Shown piece by piece: positions 1 through 9,611 of a stretch of 64,000 bases of DNA. This DNA comes from Sapria himalayana (taxonomy: Eukaryota > Streptophyta > Magnoliopsida > Malpighiales > Rafflesiaceae), in assembly GCA_029783825.1 (NCBI GenBank), contig JAREIK010001718.1, positions 3,414,898 to 3,478,897 on the forward strand, written 5' to 3'. The number at the start of each line of letters is the position of its first letter. Position 1 is the stretch's first letter. Below the pieces are notes generated by a model that was given only the letters and a program-made list of their open reading frames with translations, had not been told where the DNA came from and did not search any database. The translations under genes were made by a program, and so were the position numbers.

Positions 1-87
1 AAACCGTGTCGTGCCTGGCCTAGCACGAAAGCATGATCATGCTCTAAAAAAACGGGCCGGGCTGGCCCGGCCCGTTTGATACCTCTA
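1..87 (+). mobile_element. Right end of an hAT transposon (truncated by window edge)
   Basis: GC-rich stretch with GGGCCGGGC/GGCCCGGCCC palindromic motifs, ending in TTTGATACCTCTA. This is the inverse of the TAGAGGTGTCAAAC-type terminus seen on several hAT copies in the window. The body of the element lies left of the window, so no target duplication can be checked. Confidence 0.6.
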
Positions 88-406
88 GCCTCGTGGAAGT
101 GGGACTGAGGGTCGAGTCCAATCAGACCAGACCCGCGTTCTTTTTTTCGGGAGGGGCCGGGCGCCGCGTGGGTCTTTGGCGGAGCAGTCTCTGCCATGTA
201 GGCAGCATGCTCGCTCGACCGCGCGAGTGAAACCGGCACGGGAAGAATCCGTGCCGGTGTGCCGTGCCACGGGCCGAACCATGCCGAGACAGGCACGGCA
301 CGGGCCAGGCACGGCACAGCACGGCTCGTGCCTAACCCGGGCACGGTTTTTTACCGTGCCATGCCTCGTGCCGGGCCGGGCAAGCCCGGCCCGATTGATA
401 CCTCTA
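88..406 (-). mobile_element. hAT terminal fragment, inverted
   Basis: Read on the minus strand from 406, this starts TAGAGGTATCAATCGGGCC and continues into clustered GTGCCGTGCC/GGCACGG motifs (about 230-375). It then contains an AATCAGACC...GACCCGCG stretch that also occurs, on the minus strand, in the left end of the hAT at 23908. It is therefore a left end of that family in reverse orientation. It abuts another terminus at 87. No matching second end or target duplication was found, so it is a fragment or half of a nested pair. Open reading frames here are incidental to GC-rich sequence. Confidence 0.55.
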
Positions 407-541
407 GCCCGCGACCTTGCCCCTCACCCCTCGCCCCTCATCCCTCGCCCACGCCCTCGCTCGTTTTCCCTAGCCCATCTGCCTTCGTATCTTACCCCTC
501 TCTGCCCACCCGTCTCCAATAAGCTCATTAGTGAAGTCGTT

Positions 542-636
542 GTCGAGCTCCTAGAGCTTTAAAGGAGCTCTACGTCGAGTTCCTGGAGATTGAAAAAGCT
601 CTTGGTCGAGCTTCAGGAGCACGACCACAAGCTCTA
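542..636. repeat. Degenerate 31-32 bp tandem repeat, three copies
   Basis: GTCGAG(C/T)T(C/T)C recurs at 542, 574 and 605, each followed by a GAGCT-rich half. Unit spacing (32 and 31 bp) is not a multiple of three and a stop codon interrupts one unit, so this is not evidently coding. Function unknown. The preceding stretch 407-541 is C-rich, with CCCCTC-type runs. Confidence 0.5.
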
Positions 637-1666
637 GGAGATCGATGGAGCTCGTGGGGAAGCACCCCAAAATATTTTAAGATTTTGGTAACTTTTTTTC
701 AAACTTAAAAATATAAGTTTCAAATTATTAAATTTTTCTGTGAAACACCTCAAAACATAATTCCCCCAAACATGTACATAACTTTTAATTTAAAGAAATA
801 AAATTACTTTTCGAATTTAAAAATAACTGTTTTGAAATTCAAAAACTATTTTTTTAAATGTTGACGAGTTAGTGTTGCGGAAAATTTCGATTTTTTATTT
901 TGTGGGTCTAAATATTTTATGTTTTTGGTATATTTTTATAAAAACTTTTAAAAGTATCCGAAATGTAAATTTTTATGTTTTGAGATCTGAGATCTTAAAT
1001 ACAACTCTCCCATTGTTTATTATATAATAAAAAGATTAAACAAATATTTTCAAAATGAAAAACTTAAGGACGCCGATTCGTGGGCATGTCCCCGTTAAAT
1101 TAGATAGTGGTTTGATAAATTTGGTTTTTATAAAATACAATTCATTAATTATGACCATTATTGTAAAATTTGAAAATTATTATTTTGGATGAGATTGATT
1201 TCTCGTTTTCTCTTGTAACAGCTTCTTTGTGAGTTATGTTTTTTTTTTATAATAGTTATCTTATAAGTTGATTTTGTTTGATCTAGCATCAAATATCTAA
1301 CTTATTTTACATTATTATTAAACTTTACACAATTATCCAAAAAATGAATCGTTGTCATGAAAATAAGGCATACAGATGCTTTATTGAACCACAAAGGTTA
1401 TTATTGCTCGTATGATTGTAGTACAAATATAAAAATGCTTTTAAAACTTTAAAAGATTTAAAGGCGTAGTTGTAATCCACTGCAGTATTATATGCTGTAT
1501 ATAAAGGTACCATATATTCAAATGTATGAAAGGTTGCTTTAAAGGGTCATTATTTTAAAATATTTTTAACTTTAGTTGATATTGTATAAACATATATTAT
1601 ATACATATACATGCACACACACGCACACAAACACACATATATGAGTGTTAATGGGTTTTTTTTTTT
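637..1666. other. AT-rich DNA without recognisable features
   Basis: Long A/T runs, an (AC)n stretch near 1611-1637 and no open frame of note. I recognise no element here. Confidence 0.5.
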
Positions 1667-1788
1667 AAATTTCTAATATAAATACCTACAGATCAGGTGC
1701 CAGTAATTTGAAATGTTTTTTTTTTTTAAATTTCTAATATAAATACCTACAGATCAGGTGCCAGTAATTTGAAATGTTTTTTTTTTCT
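1667..1788. repeat. 61-bp tandem duplication
   Basis: A unit beginning AAATTTCTAATATAAATACC and ending in a T run is present at 1667-1727 and again at 1728-1788. The two copies appear identical by eye, so the duplication is recent relative to the surrounding decayed DNA. Confidence 0.85.
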
Positions 1789-2557
1789 ATGGCATTTTAA
1801 AAATATTGTTTTGCTAACTTGAATTAAGAGTTGGATTTTTTGTTATGAGATTGAATATCTTTCCATCTTGTATTTTGGTTTTGAAAACTTTTGTACCCGA
1901 TTAATTTAGTTGAATGTCTTGAGCGAATCATGGAGAAAGGATTATACAATGAAGTGATTTAAATATTATTGTTGAGGATTAAATAATCATTATAAAAAAG
2001 GTATATAGTGAAATAATTATCATGAGAAATAAAAGTAAACCAACGAGAATTCTGAAAATCAAATTGTAGAATGAATGTTTGTGCCATGGTTTGTTTAAGG
2101 CATCATATATACATTATAGCCATTTTCATGAAAAATGTATTTAGATTGGATAAAATCCCACTTATAATGTTCATGGTAGTCTTCTAGAATGTTTATGGGG
2201 GAGCCTTTTGCAAAAAAGTTGGCCTTGAACCTTTCAACTTAATCACCAAATTTGCATTTAGCTTGAATAACTCACACTTAATAAAATTGACATCTTCTTT
2301 GTTATAGTATCATATTTGTTAAACATGACATCAATTATGACGAGAGAGCTGGGATCAATATTATGGAATTATGATCTCGATTGTCTTGAGATAATTGAGT
2401 GAAGATTTAGTTTGGTAATTAGTTTATGAATACTATTTTGGCTTAGTAATTCTGGTGTTGGTAGTGGTTGGGGTTAGGGCTTATGTGGGATGATGGGTGT
2501 CGAGAATTATTGATTTATCAAGGTTTGTGATGTGATTGAAGAGATTTGGTGGTTAGG
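1789..2557. other. AT-rich DNA without recognisable features
   Basis: No coding signal, repeat structure or element terminus was recognised here. Confidence 0.45.
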
Positions 2558-2701
2558 TAGAGGTGTTAAATGGGTCATTGTGTTTGTATGACCCATTTAT
2601 GCGTGGTCTGGATGTGATCATGTCATTTTTAGTATAGCATGGCTGCCAAACACAAGGCTCAACACGGCTTATTTGGCCTATTATTGGGTTGTGCTAAGTA
2701 G
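2558..2701 (+). mobile_element. hAT left-terminus fragment
   Basis: Starts TAGAGGTGTTAAATGGGTC, the hAT terminus motif of this window. A decayed subterminal stretch with GGCTCAACACGGC follows. No right end or target duplication was found nearby. Probably a degraded small non-autonomous hAT. Confidence 0.4.
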
Positions 2702-3738
2702 AGTTATGTTGTACAATGTCTTATTTATGTTTGTTGATTATGTCAAAATCAAATTGTGATTGTTTGGATTTTTGTTTTTTGTTTGGGTAGAAAATAAAAA
2801 TTCAAAAAAAAATTAATTTTTTTATATTTAAACTTTTTATTGAAATGTATGTTAAAAAATATAATGTTTCAAAAAATTAAAATTAAATAACTAATTAAAA
2901 AAATTAGATTCAAAATCCAATTTTGTTTGCTTCAGATAAAAAATTTATTCTATATCATAAATAAATATAAAATGTGATTCGTATACTAATATATATTTAT
3001 AACATATGATGATGTGAATCAAATGTAATAAATGTAATAGTTAAAAGTGTATAAATCATAATGACAAATAAATAATCACAAATAAAAAAATTATATAACA
3101 TTATAATATAGTATCATAAAAAATCAAAAATTACATGATTAGATGAGTTTACAATTGGTGTTGGTATGATAGTGTGAATATAGATTATTATCATAATGTG
3201 TATCTAAGAATATTGTGGTGACCTCAATATTGTTCATCTTCAAGTCTCATGATTTATTATCCACTATCATTTTTTGATTTATTATGAATGCTCAATCTTA
3301 TTTTTTTAGTATTTCAAGCATGCAAGTGTCTATTTGGTGTCTTTAGATATTTTTGTGATTTTTTTATTTTTCTAAAGCAGATGAAATAACTTTTATTCTC
3401 ATGTGTATTATCAGGTTAATTACGTGAAACATATATTTAACATAAAAAATTATACCCAATGGTTCATTTCTAATAATTATAACAAATATATAAATAGTTA
3501 TTTTGTTATTAAAAGAATTATTAAAAATAATATTAATATTTTATGCTGAATATCATATTTTCTAAAGATGTTAATTAAACACTCATATATAGCGGGACTA
3601 TCACGAGGATCAGACTTCACGGATACTGCTCCTCTATATTTTTTAAATTTATTAATTATTAATTATTTTTATAACTTATAATATTTTAATGTCATTCTTA
3701 CTTATGTACCTCATAATTTTATGATAAGTAGTTTGGAA
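2702..3738. other. AT-rich DNA without recognisable features
   Basis: Very AT-rich, no open frames and no recognised element. It ends at the target duplication of the hAT starting at 3739. Confidence 0.45.
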
Positions 3739-4304
3739 TAGTGGTGTCAAGTGGGTCGAGCAGCCCAAACATGACATGAGGCACGATTCGACTCAATAGT
3801 GCCTTGTCAGGCATGGCCTGACAGAGTTGTGTCTAGCCCAACATGTCACAATCCATAACTATGGATGGACTTGGGTTCTGCTAGCTTAAGGCATGGTTTA
3901 TGCCTCATGTCAGGCCAGGCATGACTCATGTGCCTGGTCCATTGGCATGATTCACATGCATGATTATTGTGACCAAGGACTCTAGTCTGGGAATGGGTCA
4001 CTAGTCACAGAAAACTTGGTAACCAATTTTTTATGGTGGCAGTGTGTGGTAGTAGTGGTGGTGGTGGTGGGTGGACCGTGCCTGTTTAGGTGCTTCCCAC
4101 AAAACCAATGGTGGGAATATGGGTCGAGCCCGATGGGTTAGAGTGGGCTGGCCCGAAATTTTAGAGGGCCGGGCTCAAAAAATAAAGGCCCAAATAAAAT
4201 TCGGGCTGCTTGGCCCGGTGCAAATAGGCCCGCAGGCCAATCGGGTTCGGGCCGGGCTAGCCCACCTGGCCCGTTTTTTTTTTATATCATTATTTTTTCT
4301 ATCA

Positions 4305-4312
4305 TATAAATA
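4305..4312 (+). promoter_or_regulatory. TATA box of the hAT transposase gene
   Basis: TATAAATA lies just inside the GC-rich left subterminal region. A C/T-rich leader-like stretch follows (4340-4580). Its place within the element makes it the likely core promoter; no other TATA of this quality lies closer to the leader. Confidence 0.55.
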
Positions 4313-4575
4313 GAATATTTAGATAAAATTATACAAACCCTAAATCATTTCTTCTGTTCTGTTCTTCCCCTTTTCGTCTACGGCGCTACGCCCTCAGCCC
4401 TATCTCTCTCAAATTTTCATTTTTTCTCACTGATCTCTCTCGCCAACCGTCGATCATCTAAGAATCTCGTCGCCCGTCAAAGAAACTTGAATCTGCTCTG
4501 CTGATTGTTGAAGAATCACCGAGCTGAACAAATCGTCGCAGTTTCCGACTCAAATACTTGAATCTCTCGCCACGT

Positions 4576-5582
4576 GTAAGTCACTCTCTCAAGAACCCTT
4601 TCCTTTTGGTTTGGTTATTAGCTTTTAATGGGGTTTCCGACTTTACTGGAAATGATTCATGTTATTTTCCATTCTCCTTTTTTTCCTTCTTCCTACTATT
4701 ATTTAAAAATCTATATATTTAAAGACATGACGTTAAGGCTGATTTTATTCTAGAAGGAGCAAATAATCCAAGGCCAAAATTGTACATCACTCTCACTATT
4801 ATTTTGGGTGGTCCATTGTTACCTTTAATGGGCATGCTTATGTATAGATATGCTTCCATGAGCAAGTTGTCATTACACAAAAATATAATAAACCTGTCTA
4901 AGATAATTAGGGTTATAGCCTTACTTAAATGATAAAAATATAAGACGGGGATTACAGTAGAACCGAAAATCGAATCATTGATAAAACAAAATACTATAAT
5001 ATATAATGTAACATGCAAATTAAAGAGATGTAAAGAAAAAAAAACAAAAAAATCTTCAAGTTGTAGTTTTCCTGTCAAGGACACAATCACACAACTTTAT
5101 CATTTATGTCTTATATCACTTTTCTATACAATATATATATATATATATATATATTTCTTTACAAAATAAATTTATAAACTAAATCTAAGTTTTTTTCTAA
5201 TATTATGTATCTAATATTTTTCTAATTCTTTCTCTTTTATATCAATGCTTTATCTTATTTTACTGGCCTTATTTCGTCTTGCAGGCCTGAATCATTGGGT
5301 ATTGCTATTGGGGTAATGGGGTTGTCTTCTTGGACTATTGGCAATTATATTTCAGTATTTTAATTTCACATCAGATTCAAATGTAAGTGTCTTGTCTTAT
5401 AAAGTTTCCAGCTCATGGTTTATTTTGATTGTTTTTCCGTATAATTTTAATATTTGAAATGTAAATTGTCAACCATTAAATTTCTAATTGTATTTCTACA
5501 GCATGCATATATTCAAATAGATGTAATTTTTATATTAATTTTTTTATCAAAATTTTCTTTTGTTTTTTTAAATCAATAACAG
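4576..5582 (+). other. Probable 5' untranslated introns of the hAT gene
   Basis: Two intron candidates lie between the leader and the start codon. One runs 4576-5284 (GTAAGT donor, TTGCAG acceptor) and one 5383-5582 (GTAAGT donor, AACAG acceptor). Removing both joins the C/T-rich leader to short exons upstream of the ATG at 5592. An (AT)n run lies in the first at about 5130-5153. This is inferred from splice-site sequence only. Confidence 0.45.
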
Positions 5583-5591
5583 ATTTACATT

Positions 5592-7840
5592 ATGGCATCC
5601 TCTAGTGTTGGAAATGAACCAACTTGCGTTAGTTGTGATGATGAAGATTGTGAAATATTGCCAAATGCTAGTTTTGTGAATAACTCTAATGTTGATAAGT
5701 GTCATGAGACTATAGAACCACAGACCAAAAGGGCTAAGACTTTGACCTCTGATGTGTGGAATTGTTTTGTGAAAATTGGGGTTGGTAAAGATGGTAAGGA
5801 AAAATGCAAATGTAAGGCTTGTGGGAAGGAATACACTTGTGCAAGTAAATCAGGAACTTCTCACCTTGCACGTCACATTCCTAAATGTCACATGGTACCT
5901 CAATTTCATAATATAGGAGGGATGCTAATTGATTATGAAGGGAAGTTGAGAAAGAGAAAATTTGACTCCAAGATAAATCGAGAGATATTGTCTGAATTGA
6001 TTATTGCACATGATCTGCCTTTCAGTATTGTTGAGTGGAGGGTGTTTAGAAAGTACCAGAAATTTTTGAATGAAGATTGTAGAAGTATTTCCAGAAGAAC
6101 AGCTAAATGTGATGTGATGAAGAAATATGAGATTGAAAAAGAAAAATTGAAGCAACAATTAGGCCAAATTCCGGGTAGAGTGTGCTTGACTTCTGATTGT
6201 TGGACTGCATGCACTAATATTGGGTATATCTCTTTGACTGCACATTATGTTGATAAAGATTGGAAGCTTAAGAGTAAAATTTTATCATTTACTCACATGC
6301 AACCTCCACACACTGGTCATGATTTGGCATTGAAGGTACTTGAATTTTTAAAAGATTGGGGAATAGAGAAAAATATATTTTCCATTACTTTGGATAATGC
6401 ATCTTCAAATGATAACATGCAAAACATGTTGAAAGAACATCTATGCTTGTCAAATAGCTTGTTACTTAATGGAGAGTTCTTTCATATTAGATGTTCTGCA
6501 CATATCTTGAACCTTATTGTTCAAGATGGTTTGAAGGTTGCTAGTGATGCATTGCTTAAAATTAGGCAAAGTGTGCACTATGTAAGGGCATCAGAGAGTA
6601 GGAAGAAACAATTCTTTCAATGTGTTGAACAAGTTGGTGGGATTGATACATCAATTGGATTGAGATCAGATTGTGTTACTAGATGGAACTCTACTTATAC
6701 AATGCTTGAGAGTGCAATCAATTATCGTCGGGCTTTTCATAGTTTGAGTTTGATTGATAAAAATTATAAGTGGTGTCCATCTAATGATGAATGGTTTAGA
6801 TCAATTTCAATGTGTGAATTCTTGAAGCCATTTTATATAATGACCAACTTGATTTCCGGATCATCCTATCCTACTTCTAATTTGTATTTTGGGGAAATTT
6901 GGAGGATAGAACTTCTCTTGACATCCAACTTGGCAAATGAGGATTTGTTGATTCAAAGTATGTGTAGTAGGATGAAGGAAAAATTTGATAAGTACTGGAG
7001 TGAATATAGTGTTGTTCTTGCATTTGGGGCTATTCTTGATCCAACCAAGAAGCTTAATTTCTTAAAGTATACTTATTCAAAACTTGACCCACATGGCTAT
7101 GAAGAAAGATTAGAAAGGGTTAAGAAGACTTTGTATGCACTTTTTGAGGAGTACAGAAACAAATGTGCATCAACTAACTCGACTCATTTTTCTTCTAATG
7201 TAAGTCAACCACCAATTGTTGTTAGAGGAGAAAGGGAGAAAGAGAAGTTGCCTACATATGACGTAAGTTTCCTTTAACGAGATCCATTTTCTTTTTTAAA
7301 TGAAATATTTATTTGTTTAATGTAATATTTATTTGTCATTTGATAGGATTTTGAAGAATTTGATTGTCAAGAAACTAACAATTATGGAAAGTCTCAACTT
7401 GATCTCTACTTAGAAGAGACAATAATTTCCTTCTCTGGAAATTTTGATGTGCTTGGTTATTGGAAAGACAAAAGCAATAGATTTAATGATCTTGCAAGGA
7501 TGGCATGTGATGTTTTGAGCATTCCTATAACTACTGTAGCATCAGAATCCGCTTTTAGTATTGGCTCCCGTGTTTTGAACAAGTATAGGAGTTCTATGCT
7601 TGATGAAACAGTCCAAGCTCTCATATGCACCCGTAATTGGTTACTTGGTTTTGTTGGTAAGTTTAAATTTTTTATTGAGGATTCATAATAAGTATTTCCT
7701 TTATGCAATTACTTATTATTTATTAACTTATGTTTGTTTTATTTTTAGATGATGATGATGACTCAACCGACATTGATGATGTACATCTTTCTAATGTGGA
7801 CTCAAATGTTGCTGTTGGAGGTGATGATGATGAAGATTAG
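5592..7840 (+). CDS. hAT transposase (BED zinc finger, RNase H-like core, C-terminal dimerisation domain)
   Basis: Joining 5592-7262, 7347-7656 and 7749-7840 gives 690 residues with no internal stop. The introns are 7263-7346 and 7657-7748, both with GTAAG donors and AG acceptors. A BED zinc finger lies at residues 52-100 (C74, C77, H91, H95). The core carries SDCWT (D202), LDNASSND (D268) and the [11 protein letters not shown] motif (C301, H304). The C-terminal domain contains VASESAFS (E624) and the LICTRNWL helix. By comparison with hAT transposases, D202, D268 and E624 are the expected DDE residues; this assignment is my inference. An acidic Asp-rich tail (661-690) is encoded mainly by exon 3. 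The protein should act in the nucleus to excise and reinsert this family. Domesticated relatives exist (DAYSLEEPER, RICESLEEPER), but the flanking inverted repeats and target duplication mark this as a transposon gene. Confidence 0.9.
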
Positions 7841-8589
7841 GGGAATATGGATTTTATTTGAAAATTTGGATTTGTATTTTTATAGATATTATTTAGTTGT
7901 TCTACTGTTTATTAGTTAGTTTGTTAACTTTGTTGAATATGACTGCATGCAATTTGGTTGCTATATATATATATATATATTAAAATATGCTTTATGTGTA
8001 ATTGAAGAGTATGCAGTTTTTTAGCTTGCTTTAGCCTTGCCATGTTGATGAGAATGAGTTTTTACATAAAAATATGACCGCATTCAGTTTTCGCCTATTT
8101 TAGGCTTTTAGCCCATTTGGCCCGTTTTGGCCCACAACCCATGTAGGGCCGGGCTGGGTTTGCTAATTGCTGGCCCGAATAAAAATGGGCTGAAGTGGCC
8201 CGACCCATTTTGGCCCACGGCCTGAATGGGCTCAGCCCGAATGGGCTGGGCTAGCCCATTTCCCAGCTCTACACAAAACTAACATGATCCGAGATGACTC
8301 AAGATGACCTAGCTTAGTAAGTATCAATCTATCTAGAATCATGTCAATCATGCCATGCTGGGCAAGGCATGACTTCTATATTGGGACATATCTGATACTG
8401 CATGATGGTCTGACAATGCTACCCAAAAATAGGTCATTTCAGTATGGTATAACTCGTTTGACACATCTAGGTTGGAAATATGTATGCATAATACTATCCT
8501 AGAATCTTCATAAAATCTAATCAAAAAATACATAATCATTGATCATAATCAATTTGACCAAATATTTGATCCCAAAATTATTGCAGTAT

Positions 8590-9020
8590 ATGTAGGGGGT
8601 CAATAAGACAGTACTTGAACTATATCCAAATTGAAAGATGCTGCTGTTCAGTTGGGTTTTCTATTATCTAATACATCATATTTTTTTTGTGCATTGATTA
8701 TCATACCTCTTAATGTGGTTAGTATCACATAGATTCCTACATGTATTTATCTTTTCATAATATGTATATTGTGTTAATTCTTCTTTAGCATACCTAGAAT
8801 TTTTATTTTTTATTATTTTAAAGTGCATCCATACTACTAAAGTTCACATATTCTTTTTATTTTTTAGGTGACAAATAAGTTTGTACCGAGGCTATTGGAG
8901 GAAACCCAGTTTTGACATTCAGGTCTTTTTGTAGGATTATCTAATATATCTACATTAATTTCAATTTTATTATTGTTATATTTATCTTTTTATTTTTTAA
9001 CTCTTTCTATTATTTAAATA
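8590..9020 (-). pseudogene. Fragment of an Ac-like hAT (BED and leader region)
   Basis: On the minus strand, 8780-8660 resembles the BED-finger segment of the Ac-like copies at 9612 and 35178 (a TNHIKR...QCTKK-like string). 8780-9020 matches their leader/intron, including the CTTTTTATTTTTTAGGTG block. No terminus or remaining transposase was found, so this is a truncated relic. Confidence 0.45.
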
Positions 9021-9611
9021 AAACTAATTATAAAATTATAAAAAATAAAAAACAAAGTGTGCCAGAATCTTATTGTTATAAAATATTATTTTATTTACTG
9101 CATTGTACCACTTTTAACCTCAAGGCTCAACTAAAATTTTTAGTTGAAATTTACAAATTGTATCCTATATGTCATATGCATGAATTAAATATCAAAACAA
9201 TATAAAATTTGTAAATAAAAAATAGTGAAAATTTGGAGAAAGAAAAAAGAGAGTCTAAGGAGTGCGAGATGAGAGAAAGATATTCGGAAACAAATGAGAA
9301 TGAAATTTTTAAATTTCTGATTCTATTTAAAGATTACATTTTTTTTTTTTAGTTCTATAGGCCAGAAATTCAACAACAATCAAATTCCTAACATGTTGCC
9401 ATTGGAAAAATCTGACAACTACTGACTAAAAAAAATATGTTTATTTTTTAAAGGTTGCAAGAGTGAAAGGCATTGCTTGTCATTGTCTATGTTTATGAAT
9501 GTTGTTTGAAAACATAACAGGCATGCCAAGTAAGCCGAACTAAATTTATTTGGTTGGGTGTTTTTTTTAAATGCCCATGCCCATTTAGTAGTTACTCGAT
9601 GCGATGTGAGG

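Larger units (their letters stand above)
4106..8271 (+). mobile_element. Complete hAT transposon, candidate autonomous
   Basis: An exact 8-bp target duplication, CACAAAAC, flanks it at 4098-4105 and 8272-8279. The left terminus reads CAATGGTGGGAATATGGG and the right, reversed, TAGAGCTGGGAAATGGG, which are imperfect inverted repeats. Both subterminal zones (about 4115-4280 and 8095-8265) are dense in GGCCC/GGGCC motifs, plausible transposase-binding sites by analogy with Ac. It carries a TATA box, an inferred spliced leader and a full-length transposase. At 4166 bp it is in the size range of autonomous plant hAT elements. It sits inside an older hAT. Confidence 0.9.
3739..8469 (+). mobile_element. 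Old non-autonomous hAT element, interrupted by a younger hAT
   Basis: The left end at 3739 reads TAGTGGTGTCAAGTGGG. The right end, reversed from 8469, reads TAGATGTGTCAAACGAG. Flanks are GTTTGGAA (3731-3738) and GGTTGGAA (8470-8477), matching at 7 of 8 bases as expected for an old hAT target duplication. With the inner transposon (4106-8271) and one copy of its target site removed, the element is only about 557 bp with no coding capacity, so it is a MITE-like member that needed a transposase in trans. Confidence 0.75.

Noticed and set aside
87..406. Calling 88-406 a complete small hAT
   Set aside because: There is no inverted terminus at its left edge and the flanking octamers do not match.
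176..562. A 128-aa open frame in GC-rich DNA
   Set aside because: It spans the end of an hAT and neighbouring C-rich repeats; composition explains the absence of stops.
5129..5153. (AT)n runs here and at about 7965, 52435 and 55797
   Set aside because: Ordinary microsatellites; no further structure.
4719..5169. Open frames on both strands of about 60-120 aa
   Set aside because: They lie within the probable leader intron of the hAT and have no recognisable motif.
5925..6214. Minus-strand frames opposite the hAT transposase
   Set aside because: Antisense shadows of a well-supported coding exon.
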